From: Hyaloperonospora brassicae
Taxonomy: Eukaryota; Oomycota; Peronosporomycetes; Peronosporales; Peronosporaceae
Direction of reading: 5' to 3'
Length of the DNA stretch: 64,000 nucleotides
Assembly: GCA_947650285.1 (NCBI GenBank)
Contig: CANTFL010000016.1
Coordinates: forward strand, 124,001 to 188,000
This document shows, piece after piece, positions 10,906 to 24,248 of this stretch. Positions within the stretch are counted from its first letter, which is position 1. The number at the start of each line of letters is the position of its first letter. The notes under the pieces were generated by a model. That model was given only the letters and a program-made list of their open reading frames with translations, was not told where the DNA came from and did not search any database. A program made the translations under genes and the position numbers.

Positions 10906-12150
10906 TAAGCTACTAACTTTTTAAGCTAAATGAAGGCAGGCATGTGATCCATTCGCTACTAGGATATCACTCCCCACAGCCCTTTTTTTATTCTATCCAA
11001 CACATGGAATAGCAAGACCTTTCTACTAATCAGCCATTACAATTTCACACCTTTCAACCAAAGGCTGAGTGCTCCTGATTGACAGTCTGCGAAAATCAAC
11101 CTACCCATTGTAATTTTAGTGTGTGGGAGCTTAGAGCAATCCTAATCGTAGTCGATGGAGAGGCACGTAGAGCAGCAATATCGTGGGTCTACTTTTGGGG
11201 TCTTCCGCCCATTACACTGTATATAAAAGGCTTACGTATGGAGCGTGAGTGACAAAAAAACTGAAAGAGTGGCGCTTTTGCCTGATCTGAGGCAGCGGCT
11301 TGTAATTTGACGATGTAATTTGGAGCTTTAGTCGATACGGGCCATAGCCCTTGTGGTGGAATAAACAGTTATCGTCAACAGTTATGCGCACAGTGGTCGA
11401 CAGGAACAAAATGACTCATCTAGGGATCATGCGGCTATTTCATGGCCACAGTTATCATCGATAATATTCTGTGATTTTGATTTGTACAAGTTACCATTTC
11501 GACCGAGATGGAAAATAAAGATCAATAATATTGTAGCAGCTAGCTTTAGCTTAGCTGTTATTATCTTTGGGTATAGAGGTTGACGTAGCCGAGGCAATGA
11601 GTGGACTACTATACTCTTCAAACATGCGTGCTAAGATTTGTATAAAATGTTTCTACGAATGCGATACTTGGACTTTGTTTGTACAGCAGGTGCAAATGCG
11701 GCTTCCATTCAGTCGATACTATCTCCAACAAACAAAGCTACACCTACACCTGATCCCAATAATTACCTATGCTTCAGCAAAGATAACTTCATCCCGTTCA
11801 ATATTCCATCCATACGTCAAAGCCATCGCAAGTATACGGGGACTTCGTAAAAGAGCTGATTAGGATAAAAATCACCACAACGTTGACTATATACCTCGAA
11901 AAAAATCGTGGAAAGATATGGCGTGATTATCTAGTGCACAAAGAAATTTGACACTTAACGGTTGCTAAGAAAAGGCGAAGGTTCCAGGTTCACGCAATCC
12001 CCACCTTCTCAGCCGCCTGCACATCGTACATAGTATTCAATCTAATCTTAAACAGCATACATCATCTGACAAGGAATGCGATTGGAACGAACAATGAAAT
12101 TAATGGGGTAGTATTTCAAACGAGCATTAATTGGTAAAGACAGATATTAC
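10906..12150. other. AT-rich stretch, no supported gene
   Basis: Open frames stay below about 100 codons and overlap one another (for example 11567-11863 in two plus frames). No domain, RNA gene or clear repeat was recognised. Confidence 0.5.
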
Positions 12151-12241
12151 GAGTCTATTTTCAATCAATGGACAGCCATTATGAATGGGTGAGAAGACCA
12201 ATAACCAAATTGCATGAATGTAGTACGATAAAAGTCCGCTC

Positions 12242-12595
12242 TTGCAACACCGAATAAGAGGCGGTTCTACATCAGGTATAACGAACCTAAATATCATGCC
12301 AACAGACCTTATTTTATCATTAGATGAAATCGCACGGCTTATGATGCCAATATCACTGTCTGAGATAAATTATAATATAAGAGCGCTTGACCGGCATAAA
12401 GCTACCGGACCGATTAGCTTGAAAAACATTTCCGTAAATACATGTGAAGCGCTTTTGGCACGAACGCTAATCACTATTATAAGAATAGCTACAAGGCCGC
12501 ACAACTCTGTTAAGGTGATAAACGATCTCGCAACGCAAGGAAGTATCGCACTTCAGTCTATAGAATTAGACTTTCATTATCAGGTAGAGGGGTGA
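12242..12595 (+). pseudogene. LINE reverse transcriptase fragment
   Basis: This 117-codon frame encodes PISLSEINYNIRALDRHKATGP, which matches the start of non-LTR reverse transcriptase domains (a helix, then the K-A-T/P-G-P-D-G block). The usual Asp-Gly after GP reads IS, so the motif is already eroded. Only the N-terminal part of the domain remains and no endonuclease is seen upstream. It has no ATG at the start of the open frame and is best read as a 5'-broken remnant of an L1/Tx1-like element. Confidence 0.55.
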
Positions 12596-12633
12596 CGCAT
12601 ATGAACAGGAAGCATGTTACGCCGACCGCGATT

Positions 12634-12860
12634 ACGATTGATCAATTTGGTGTGCACCATAACACGTGATCCGCAATCAGTAAGTCACGATCTGATACCC
12701 GCAATTAATAACAAGAGCGCGCTCCGCGATCCGCGAGAAAGGAAGAGAGCACTATTTGCGATCCGCGATTGAGTATGCGGTCGCGATCATAAAGGAGATC
12801 GTATTTTAAGTAAATTGACGTGTACCATGACACGCGATCCGCGATCGGGTAGTTTATGAG
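12634..12860. repeat. Imperfect 170-bp direct repeat with GATCCGCGAT words
   Basis: The segment TGTGCACCATAACACGTGAT at 12651 recurs as TGTACCATGACACGCGAT at 12821, an offset of 170 bp. Between them GATCCGCGA-type words are repeated. About ten GATC sites lie in 250 bp. A further GATC cluster follows near 13120-13235. This resembles the composition of the segment inside the copia gag and may be a related repeat family. Confidence 0.5.
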
Positions 12861-14904
12861 TTGCCCACTTCTTTCATGAAGACGATCGACAGAGATTGAC
12901 GGCATACGGTGCCGGCCCATAGTTGCGCTTATGCATAGTGGTAGTTTATGACCGATTAGTCAAACATGAGAGAAGGTTAACGTTGCTTCAAGTACACGTG
13001 TCGACTTCACTTCCAGGTTGGATTACTGGCCATTCGACGTCAACTAAAGTCACATGATAAATTGATTGATAAATCTAGATTGTTTAAACAGGAATTGAGA
13101 AATCTTAAGACAACCCCCTCAATCTGCGATCAGACGCAGAAGAAAAGTAGAGAGCAAGAATCCGAAACGGCTACCGTGGTCGATAGTTGGCGGATCAAGT
13201 ACGTAAACATTGGACAAGGCGATCTCGTCGAGATCGGAGCGGCTTATATCATACATTTTACAAATTTACTCGTGATTGTGTAAAGACTAGATAGAAGTGA
13301 CAATGCGAGAAGAGTCGCATCACGATTGATGTTGGATCCTCTGCATCTTTCGTGGAATCTCATTCTTAAATGTCGTGCCTTATGGATGCAGCACACAGAA
13401 AGGACTGATGTGTTTAGGAAGTGATGCTGCTGCCTCATTCACTCCTAACGTTTGTAAATAGGTTTGTGGTAAGAATTAAAATAATGACCCCTTTGCTGAA
13501 TGATAAATCATTAGCACTTAACCGGATTTTGCTTTTGTACGTTATTACGAAAAAATCTATCAACATAAATTTTTTCAGGGAACCTTTAATTACCCCCATG
13601 TTTTCGGTAACAACCCCCACCTCTGTATATTACCGTAATTTACATAAATAACGCCTTCTGATTGGTAGAATCGAGAATATTACCGGTCTCAGAAGTAATT
13701 TGAAATCTCATTTACAAATAATAGAACCTTAATTATGAACAATTTATGCACGCCTTTAAGGTCAGCGCGTTAAAGACCGCCATCGACAAGGTTCTTATAA
13801 CGCTTGATTTTACTCCCAGATGCATGGACAAAACTGATACGCACAAGCGATTGCAACGATAGCCCATTCTTACCGTCTGGTCTGGTGCTGTTACGGCACG
13901 AAGCGCACTGGTAGAGATGTCATGTTCACGATGCTGAACAACAGGTGAAATACAGACGGACTGACTTATCTCGCACGCGACGACAATTATATACTCGACA
14001 GAAGCAACTACTGTCCTCCACAACTTGGTAGCCCCTACCGGTAGCACTCACCATCAAAAAAGAGCGTGCGATATCATTTACAACGAGACGACGCTCGTCG
14101 GCTGTTCCTCTCGACTTGCTCACTTCCGGCTCAACCCTTCTCATTTTGAGCCTCACAATGTCGAGACAACACATATCTTACAGCGTCTTGCACGACAAGT
14201 ATCCACTTTCTCGGTGGGGGTAGGCGGAGGCCATTCCATGTCTTATCTCTACATGACGACGACACATATACACAAGCCTTGGACGAATATCAGGGTAGAG
14301 GAACATAAAAATTTGTGAAAACGCTTCCACGAAAAACAGGGAGCACAAAAAACCTGATTGTCGAGTTCTCCTCACTATAGTACGAGAAGAACGAACATTT
14401 TAAGAGCTTTCCTACCGATATTCGTTCTCGCGCATTTCGTATTCAAGCATACCTGGCATGTTCGAATCTTACGCATTGGCTGGCTGATAATCGCACGATT
14501 CTCCACAGCCGCAATGAAACTTATTGAGCTCAATTGCGAAGATATTCTCGGCCCAGAATACTGCCTGCTTCCACGTGTGATGAGCTTTAGACCCGCTCGA
14601 AGTACAGCCGATAGACTGGTGACCACATCATGGGTCAAGAAAAACATAAGCCTACGCTCTTGACCACCGGAAAGATCACATTCATAAAAACGCAGGGTTG
14701 CTCACAAGGACATTCTCAAAAAGCAGAGGGCTCGACTGAAGTCATGAAAGAACCACCTTCTGCGGTCCGTTTACCAATAGAAGGGTTTTAAACCCTTAAA
14801 CCCTTCGAGTGTGTGCCTCCACGACCAAAAGAAAATTCTTATATATTCAAATTGGGTGTTCGTGTCAAGTACATTGAGAATGGAAAGGAGGTATTCGCGT
14901 GAGC
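12861..14904. other. No supported gene
   Basis: Frames on both strands overlap between 13730 and 14660 (the longest is 104 codons on the minus strand). GC is somewhat higher here than in the flanks, so an ancient gene or element may lie underneath, but no motif allows a call. Confidence 0.4.
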
Positions 14905-14905
14905 T

Positions 14906-15256
14906 TGTTTGGCCGACGAAGCATGTCGGACGTCGGGGGAAAATCTGTTCAAGATCTATGCTGGAAAAACGAGTATGGCTGTGAATCATCTCCAGAAGAT
15001 GCACAACGTTGGCTCACCAAAAACGGAGACAGCGATAGTTAAGAAGCGCAAACATGACCACGATTACAGCCATCTTTCATCATCCGTTCTGTATTTAAAA
15101 AATTCGATCCGAATAAACGTGCTGATGTCCACAATCATGATCATAAATCATAATTTGGCGTTTCGTATGATTAAGTATAAAAAAGAAAAGACCAATCCAA
15201 GCGCTACTCTATACGTACAAGATGAAGGACAAGATACCTACGAAGCAAGGAAATAA
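14906..15256 (+). pseudogene. Possible BED zinc-finger/hAT-type transposase fragment
   Basis: The frame contains CX5C (from 14906) followed by GKTSMAVNHLQKMH, which resembles the second half of a BED finger (short linker, then HLXXXH). Next come a basic stretch (IVKKRKHDHDY) and NHNLAFRMI, similar to the segment after the finger in oomycete hAT-like proteins. The first Cys pair is spaced unusually and no DDE or dimerisation domain is seen, so only a remnant is present. It could instead be a host BED protein fragment. Confidence 0.45.
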
Positions 15257-16498
15257 ATCAATAGTGGAAAAATATTCATCAACACGGAAGGACGTCACCA
15301 GCTACCTTCAGAAAAGCCAAGAGGACTATCCGAACTTTACGCTCGTGGCATTTTTTTAACTTGCAAAACAACGCAAGGCAATTTTTTTGGGTTGCGCGTT
15401 AACCTGGTGGATAAAGTATTTTTCCACGTCACCGTCGATCACCACAGCTTTCTGAGCAGCTGCTTGAGCGCGAGTTAGCACCATCGTCGGAAGATTGCAA
15501 TTTTATATATATTATATTGAGTAATTGATAAATTACGGCTTGACTATTTTCATACATCTCTGCCAACCAGACCGACGAGATTAGAACACATCCCACTGTG
15601 CAGTGCACACGCAAGCATATTCACCCGCAAAACCCGGTATAACGGAAGAAGCCTCAAAACCCCAAGAACAATATTCCTAAGGTTTTTTACCTCCCTACTT
15701 CTCGTTTCGCGAACATCCTTCTCCCAATGTTCGTGCAAGGCTTGTATATATAATGTGCTACGTACTGCATTCAGACGTCCTGCAGTGAACAACAACTGGC
15801 CGGTACGCGTGCGGTCTCTGTCTTCAGCAACAACAACAGAGTCAAACGCATACATGAACCTGCACACACACTACCTCTCTCTCTTTCTGAGAATCCAGCA
15901 GTGCATGTAACGTATGTGTTATCAAGACCCACCGGATCATGCGCTGCAGTGCTATATGCGTAATCAACTTCCCGTCTTTATAAAATTCGAGGCAAGCAGA
16001 GCTCACGGAGCGCACGAGTCTTGAACAAATCACGCAGCAGCGTCTAAGTCCATTTCCAACTCGCTACACACGGCTTGAAATACAAAACGTGCACCGATCG
16101 GAATCAAACTGTTCCCCCCCACCACATTTCATCCAGCGTGCCAGCCATTCGCCATTGTTAGTACATTGCCAAACACACCCCACTTGATCGATCGAAAGAA
16201 AAGCCTCCATTGGTCTCAAGAGTCGGCGATTTCGAAAAGGTCTCTTGCTCTCGACATCGAATCCGCTAACACTTAATCAGTCCCATCGACCTCACAGAGA
16301 TCGAAAGTGAGCGAGCGGAAAGTGACCGACATATACACAGATCGACACTGACTGAGACGCAGACCGACACTGACACTAACAGAGAGAGAGAGAAATTATA
16401 ACGAGACCAACGCGAGCAACCGTAGAGAACGCGCCCTCCCTACAGGCCGTCGCCCTACCGCCTTCTCCGCCCGCCACAGTGTCCCTGTTGCCTCCAGT
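15257..16498. other. No supported gene; weak minus-strand frames
   Basis: On the minus strand an ATG at 15855 opens a frame of about 100 codons ending at 15550 (begins MYAFDSVVVAEDRDRTRTG). It resembles no family I know. A (GA)n run lies at 16381-16393, within a tract rich in GAC/CACTGA words that could be a leader for the broken gene that follows. Confidence 0.35.
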
Positions 16499-17330
16499 AG
16501 GACTTCACTGCGGCCACAATGGACGCCGCCGCGCCCTCCGACGTTTAATAAGCGCTCGTGTCGTTCACTGTCCATACGATATCGGGGCCCTCCGCCCAAC
16601 GCTCGCGACGCGGGACAGCTCTGACCGCGCGTCGTCCATTGCCATCACGTCGCGGTACGAACAAGCGGCGGACTACCGCGTCGGTCCATTGCCATCACGT
16701 CGCGGTTCGAACAAGCGGCGGACTACCGCGCCGTCGCCTTATCCGCCACCCACCACCAACAACAGCAACAACAGACGTCTCTGCTGTTGCTGCTGTGGCA
16801 TCTCATGTGGAACCGGCTTATAGCCAGACAGCTGTCGATAATAAGGCCGTAGGCATAATCTCGGAAGAGGATACGGCTGGTGCAGTGCCCGTGATGCTAC
16901 AACGGTGATGAGTGGAGGTGTCTCATGAATAACTTCGGGTTTGGTGGCATATCGGTCAAGCCTAGCAATACAACAACGCTAAAGAGCCAAAGCACTGTGC
17001 CAAAATTTGATAGCTTTTTCGTGCGTTGGACAAAGACATAACGACGCCACGTGTGGAGACAATGACGTTGCAACCGAAGAGACACGTGCAGCGCTGTGCG
17101 AGAAAGAGCGTAAGCTAAAGAAAGACGAGCAAGCAAAGTTCTTGGAGGAAGAAGACGCAGTGCCTAAGCAGCTGGCATTGTGGACGCCAGACGACGAAGA
17201 GAAAGGTGAGACACTAAGAGAGCGAAAAAGACGCAAAGAGGCGGAAGCGCAGCAGTGTGAACGCGTCTTAAATGTTGTTGACAGGATTGAACCGCTGTTC
17301 ATAAATGGCTGGTCTTGTCGATGAGGCAGC
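16499..17330 (+). pseudogene. Broken Lys/Glu-rich gene, family unknown
   Basis: GC rises and several plus-strand frames read like protein in succession: VEPAYSQTAVDNKAVG (frame 1, to 16908), MNNFGFGGISVKPSN (frame 2, ATG at 16925), then ETRAALCEKERKLKKDEQAK and ETLRERKRRKEAEAQQ (frame 3, 17007-17324). The frame changes without clear splice sites, so frameshifted decay is likely, though missed introns are possible. The last part would be a charged helix. A 50-bp tandem duplication lies in its upstream third. Function unknown. Confidence 0.4.
16631..16730. repeat. Two-copy 50-bp tandem duplication
   Basis: Units 16631-16680 and 16681-16730 are nearly identical (core CCATTGCCATCACGTCGCGG, then ACAAGCGGCGGACTACCGCG), differing at only a few positions. 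Because 50 is not a multiple of three, the duplication shifts any reading frame that crosses it. This fits the pseudogene call around it. Confidence 0.9.
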
Positions 17331-18194
17331 TATAAACAAATTTATGAGCTCGTTGCGCTTTACGTAATTAAAAAGTTGGAGTCTCCAATGTATCATCAAC
17401 ATCACCATTGCGCGTACAGATGACAATACCAGGGCGGAAATCTTCTGTAAGTACTCCATAAAATAAACTACTTCTCCTCTCGCTTCACTTATATAACTTC
17501 ATACATCGCATCATAGTATGAGACGCTCGCGCGACCGATGTGTACCACAACACGTTGTACTAGTACATCATAGGAAAATCTTTGGTAATTAGCGGCATCA
17601 TTTAGCGCTGATTGAGGTCTCGTTTGCAAAAAATATTCAATATTATGGCAACGTTCACAACACAGCCATAGTCCTACGTGCAATCGCCTTCTTCAGAAAC
17701 ATTATTTTGCACAAATTCAGCTTCATATCGCTGAGCAGTAGAAATTCAATTTGTTGACCAGAAGTAGCCACCACAACATGCACCCGCAATGGACAATAAA
17801 ATTCGATTGATACCGCTTATTGTCTCTAACAATTTGACCAAAACTCTATACCCTTTCCTAAACGCGTAGCTGGTAAACTGATTCAGCACATTAAACGGCT
17901 GCTTCTATATTCGCGTGACAGCCTTCAATCGAAAAATAAGGAACATCGTAACCAACAATCGAAATCCTTGTCTCTTGTTCCAGTGCTAGAATCATTAACG
18001 GCAGATTAAACCTCGTGGTTTCCCAATACCCTGCAAATTAAATTGCAAATCGTGTCGAGTCCTTGAAAAATGCACGATGTGGATCGTAGGTGAATCAGCG
18101 TTAGAAGCACAAAGATCTTGATCTTAAGAACGATCAGAATTAAACGGTAAAATCATAGAATTTTAAAAAATGATGGGGGCGCCACGTCTTTTTG
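17331..18194. other. No supported gene
   Basis: AT-rich DNA between the broken gene and the MULE relic. Only frames under 65 codons are open. The distal terminal inverted repeat of the MULE could lie here, but I could not pair one by eye. Confidence 0.4.
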
Positions 18195-20260
18195 CTAGCT
18201 ATGATTTGACTCTTTTCGCGGCTGAGATTTTCCACGAGCTATTCTCGGGGATATTAATTCACGGCAAGTTCGAAAGTTGTGACCTAACCGACCGCAATTT
18301 CTGCATTTACACCTCTTAGAGAGATTTAGCGCTACCTTTGTATGCTTGAAGTGCGATAGATCGCGCTTCGTGCTTTCTAAACGACGATTTGAGGCACCAA
18401 CAAGCCTACCGCGACTCTTTACCCGGTCAGGATCACGCACGTCATCGGGTAGCGCCAGAACATGTTCGACGATCTCTCTTCTTCGGTTCCCGGCGGCAAT
18501 TGAGTACTCGGTCGACAAATCCTCCCATGCTGTTGACAAGTCTACAACATGGTGTGGACTAACTAGCTTGGGAGGATGAAGCAGCCACCAATTCTTGTCG
18601 AAATTATTAATAGAAAGCGGTCTGCGTCTAGCGGAAAAAACGTCGACAAGAGTATCCCATTCCCAACGTTAACAAGCCTGTAAAAAGTTAAATGAAATGA
18701 GCTGCCCATACTGTACTATGATGTGAATCCTTTATACGTACCTTGGCAAACAATGATGGGCCCATTGTCATCTAAATCATTATAAAATCAATTTTTGTAT
18801 CGGCGGAAGGCTGCGCACAGACCAGCTTCCAAAATCTTTCCCATGAAACCGGTAAATAGAATACCAAATCTCATGCAAAACGTCGCTCGCTCTTCTTCAT
18901 GTTATTGCTTGATACGAGCCAGCCGTCCATCTCAAGCTAGCTTTATAGCTTTGTTGACAGACGGAAGATCGTAAGTCGATGATCTGATCCAGCGTTTCAG
19001 GGCAACATGCGCACTTTCTACTCGAGAAGTAGTGACATGTCCAAAGTGCTGCTTGTTGCGGAGAAAACACATCATAAACTTCTCTGTTCAACAAAGCGAC
19101 GTTTTGTAGATAGTATGAACGGTCTGCGGATGCGATATAACCCAGCTATCGTGCATATTTTTCACCTATCTTCGAAAGTCTCAATCCGATCTTGTGACAC
19201 CCAGATGTTTTAGGCTATAAGAAATTCTTCCGATCCATCGCTAGTGGTGAAAGACTTCTTGTGTTTAGCAAGAATGTTCTTTGATATATGCTAGCGGCAA
19301 AGCAATTCGTTCACGTTCGAAAATAATGTGCCAATCGCGCGTATTAAAGCCAGCTTTAGATACTGTAAAAATGTCTTAGCGATCACGTTCATCTCGCAAA
19401 ATTCCTGTTGTAGCTTCTGCATCACACAGACGTAGTTTGTCTCTCGCTCTGCTTTCATGAAGCAGTATACCAGAGTAAAGTTATAGTTGGTTCTGGTAAC
19501 TCCTACGATATGGAGCAAGAATAGTTTATACCTGTTGGTCTTGTATGTATAGTCCAAAAGCCATACTATCTCGGCAGTATATCTTGAACAAATTTCCTTG
19601 GCCGATCGAGAAACAACATAATGTGTGTCAGATTCTGCCCATATTCTTCGCGTGCAGTATCGTAATTTACGCCTGAAGCAACAAGGCGATTTAGCAGTGA
19701 CCGAAGAGGTGTTCTTCCTTGTAGCCTTTTAGCGCGATCAATGTTACGTATGTTGTGATTATTCTGAGCAATGACATTTATGATGCTAGCATAGCGGAGA
19801 GAAGCAACAATAGTACCAGGTTTAACAACAGCTCTAGTCAATAAGAGGACTCGCTCGCGAGCCTATTCTATCAACGCGCGAGCACTCGGATGTGCAGAGG
19901 CTTCATCATGGGCTTCATGATTGTGCTTCTCTCTAACGACTGTAACTTGCCGGCGCTCATCTAAGCGTTAATGACAGCCTAAAAAACGGAAATTAGTGCT
20001 TCTTACAGCCCTTATGCGCTTCATCTTTCTCGTTGCTGATTCTTTGTCAACAGTAACTAGATTGTATCTACTTCCCTGTGAACACCATACAATGATACGT
20101 TTTATTGCGTCATCTTTCCTGTTACACACCTTCTCGATACGCTTGATCGTTAGGACATAGGCTTGAGCTCCTGCATTTTCATTAAGTGTCTTACGGGCTT
20201 GATCCAGCGTATCGTGTGTACTTTATAGGAGGTGGGGGCAGATCCATATGAGAATGACTG
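18195..20260 (-). pseudogene. MULE/FAR1-type transposase, inactivated
   Basis: Read on the minus strand, the blocks follow the order of MULE/FAR1 transposases. Near 20200-19860 a FAR1-like zinc region ends in VTVVREKHNHEAHDEAS. From 19841 a helical region (GTIVASLRYASIINVI, RLQGRTPLRSLLNRLV) is followed at 19557-19291 by the DDE core MDYTYKTNRYKLFLLHIVGV. At 18539-18195 a C-terminal CX2CX4HX4C knuckle (CRNCGRLGHNFRTC) closes the protein. The first catalytic Asp is present, but the expected TDxxLALxxAI reads FLQYLKLALIRAI, so the second Asp is missing. Several stops and shifts separate the blocks. Terminal inverted repeats were not located. Confidence 0.75.
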
Positions 20261-23200
20261 ACTATTGTGTTCAAGCGCTAGAATAAATTATTTAACAGTT
20301 GATGAAGTAGCGTGTGGGCGAAAAAAGGATGTAATTATAGTGTTGGGATTAGCTGCCAGTATTCAGCATTTTGACGTGTGATTAGGACAGATCACAAACA
20401 TAGATATTATATAAATTTCGGTAATATATAGTGGTGGGGGATGGGGTAGTCAACGAAAACCTGGGGGTTATTTAACGTTTCCCTTATTATATGTTAACTG
20501 AATGTTAATTGCTGATCAGACCTTACGTTTTTAGCTACCATAGTAACGAATGCATTACTACTTTTTTTCGCGATGGCTGTAATGTCCTCGCTGGTCAAAG
20601 CGTTTGTGATGCTATGATAACCGCATCGTTATCACGATCAGAGTCAGTAATATTTTCGTGGTAATAGCCAATTTTGTCATTTCCGATGCCGCTATGATCG
20701 ACGTCGTAACTAATCGCATCTAGAATATCGTGTCGGCGTGACATGGAAGAGAAAATTTGATTATGGCTCGTACCGGGTCTTACGTTTTGAAGCAGTCATA
20801 CACAATTGCATTTTTGGAATTGAGTATAACAATCAGTTTACAAAAAGGGTGCTTAAGCAGTAAATGGATGCACCTTTTAGATGACGGTGATTTTCTTCCA
20901 TCGACAAGAAATGAATATAATTTGTGAACGAGTGGGGTATTTTTAAAAAAGGTCACGACACAAAATTTACACGTGATGTCAAGTCACCGATTATATGATG
21001 GCTCAAAGTCGACGTCTCACACCGTTATCGAATAATCCTGTATACACATTGCGAAGTATTTGCTGCATTCCGAGGGTCACGATTGAAGACGAGTGTACTG
21101 GGTAGCCCATAGAGTCGCTCTTACTTATCGATAGAGAGTTGAGTACAGACCTCAGTCGTGATTTACGCAACAAACATCAAATAAACCATAGCTGCGAGAA
21201 TTATCAAACACAAGTACTCCAGTGCTCTTGAGATCTTCTTCGAGAAAGCCGGATCCCGAGTCCATAATATAGATTTTTGCACAATGTAGGGTTTGGTAGT
21301 GGCTGTATCGCGCAGGAATTAAAGGACATGGCAACATAAGTTGACGAAAATCACAAGCACGGATATACTTGCACATTCAACGATACTCGCGTTCCCATAT
21401 AAAGTCACGGCCGTCCGTAAAATAATTATTTTTACGGTCGCGATGCCCATTTGTTGGCGCATCTTGACACTTATGCGCGATCCGCTAGCGCATATCTTAA
21501 TGAGTGTGAGCAAAGCCACATAATTGGTCGCCGAAGACTGCTGTATAATATAGCATTCCATCTCGGGTTTCTAAAGATTTATTGACCATCAAAACAATGC
21601 CGTAAGGAAAAAAATTTCCGGGACGGGGTCGTGAAGAACTTCAAAAGACAAGTAAGTCTTTGACCTTGCGCGTACTCCTGTCTCACGTTATCTATAGTTA
21701 TCGATGAAAAAACGCCGACAATTAGTGTTGCAACAGGAGACTCACCTCCCTGTTGTAATGTGCAGTCGGCTAAGGATCAGATCGGCGCGAACGAGCACAA
21801 GAACGACATTGAGTAGATAGGTTAGTTATTCGCAAATGTTTGTATTCCTCAAATAACGGCAGTCAATTCCCTATATTTGAAAGAGGTGTAGACACCTGAA
21901 CACGCGTGCAATGATACAAGCATGGTATGAACTATGAGTGGTCTATGCTAGAGACAATTTAATGCGAAATGTTTTTTGTGCATACTCAATGGCAAGGCAT
22001 TCCTTGCGATATACTGGATTATTGCACTCAACTGTATGCTATTAGCGCTGTTGATAGCCGAAGACAAAATATGCGCCTTCTGTGTCAAATTGCGTAAGCG
22101 CACAGTCGATTAGAAGCTACCATGATTATGTATCCATGTAGATTCTTTATATGTTCATTATTTTTTTTGGTGCGTCATTCATTTATTCGATATACAGTAG
22201 GCATCGAAGATGATACCATTACGTCTAACTTAATGGGTGCTCTCACAGTTTGCCATAAATATGTGACCACACACACCAGACAGGTCGAACAGTTATATTA
22301 AGAGATCAAATACCTGATACAACTTACGGCTTATTGAATGCTGATATATGTGTAGATTGCAATTACTTGTTACCAATTTGTGATGATTTATGATCGTACG
22401 GTGCATAAATCTAAGCTTTTGGTTAAAAATAGCTAGTGGCTACGTTCTTCGACTAATTGCATGGTATATAGCATAAGTATAATTCTTTAAATCATCAAAT
22501 ATCTCAAATCGAAGTGATGAACAATATGATACAATAATATTTTGACGTAAACATTCAATTAAGTCTCTTAAATAATAACACTTTGACCTTTTGGAGATGT
22601 ACTAAGAAATTAATGCGTCCATTATTGACAGGTTATAGGACTGGCGAGATATCGATGAAGACTTCGTGTTCCGTGATGTTATACCAAATTTCCATTGTAG
22701 TATGTTACGATGAAGATCTCACAAATCGTTTGTATAATATACCTGCAAATTATGAAAGGTAATAAGTCAAATTCAGAGACGAAATCAGATTACGCGTAGA
22801 AGTGACCATCTGCGGTCGCACAGCTACAGCAAATACCCATTTGAGATACAATTTAATCGACATTGTATTATCTTGTCACCGCTTTTGGGCAGGCAGTCTA
22901 AATTATTTATCTTTTTGCGTCTGATCGAGCTATGAGGTCCAATCAAATTTATCTGGCTAAGTGATGCGCTTTTGAGTATGAATGTGCTGTGACGGTCTCT
23001 ATTTTATTGCAATGTAATGCGACAAAATTTGTGATACGATCTTATGCAGTCGTGCTAGTGATTAACCCCCGATTGAAGGATCGCATATACATAAATAACT
23101 CGTTATATATCAGTGAAGGAAAACGGCATCCACCAGGTGACCATCTATTGGGGATGCGGCATTCAAAATTTAAATTTGATGCTTATAGGCCACACATAGC

Positions 23201-24248
23201 TCGTATATATAGGCAAAGATACCCATGATGACTTCAGACGCTACATACATGTTAAGTTATACGACGTTGTCATAGGAATATGACATAGACCAGATTTAGC
23301 AGACTTTGACTCTTCCTATATATATTTATATCAGGATGATCGATTTGCACGGCAAACATTTAATCTCGTTGTAAAAGTGTTGAATGGAACTTGAATCGTC
23401 GATTTCTTAGCAGCTGTCGTTGGTAAACGATTTCGGACATCTTACAATTGACTATGGCTAAAAGTGACATTATTTTATGTAGCTTTGATCTTCTATGCGA
23501 TGATAAAAATCATTACTTCGAGCAGCAACACTTAGTGACTATGGTAGGGGCGATATTTGTCAATAAACTCGCACGTTTGATTATAATAACCGAAAGACTT
23601 CACTTTCACTCTTCCGGTCCTAAATCTACATTGGAACTAAGAAGTTGCTACACCTATGAAACTGCTCTGATTAAAATAATCATCAAGTGTTCGAGAGAAT
23701 AAGGGCACGGCGTAGTCACATCGCACGCGTAACTTTCTGTATTATGACATCATATACACATTTCGAATCGCACTAATACAGAGTAGCGATTTATCTCTCT
23801 ATTTATATATAAGACAGCTCCATGGTCTCTTATACTTCACTGCACCATGTTCTATATTGATAATCGATGCCAAGGTAAAGAATGCTGTTAACGAAAACTT
23901 GTCATATGTCGTTTGCTCCGTTACAGATGTTGGCTGGCAAACCGTGTTCAGATCGGGGCGGACTCGATACGCGATCCAAGGCCCTCCATGATCACAGTCA
24001 CCTATTTCTGTACATCAGTGAGCCTTACACATGATGGAATTATACGAAAATTCTTTGTGCTCAGCGTAAAGTATAAATCACGCGGATCCTCCTCTAAGCT
24101 AACGTCTACACATCGTTTCTGTTGCTCAAAAACATTGGTTGACCCGCTACTTAACGTTCCCTCGCCGGGCGAAAAGTTTAAGTAACGATGATATTCAAGA
24201 AGTAAGCCTCCGCACGTCCGTGTAGTTTGTAAATTCCAGATTCACCTT
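20261..24248. other. Long AT-rich desert, no supported gene
   Basis: About 4 kb with short, overlapping frames only. An ATG-initiated 80-codon minus frame (21561-21319) is hydrophobic but matches nothing known. No RNA gene was seen. Confidence 0.5.

Noticed and set aside
16700..16715. GGTTCGAAC, resembling a tRNA T-arm
   Set aside because: No acceptor, D or anticodon arms can be folded around it, and it lies in a tandem duplication. No tRNA or rRNA gene was found anywhere by eye.
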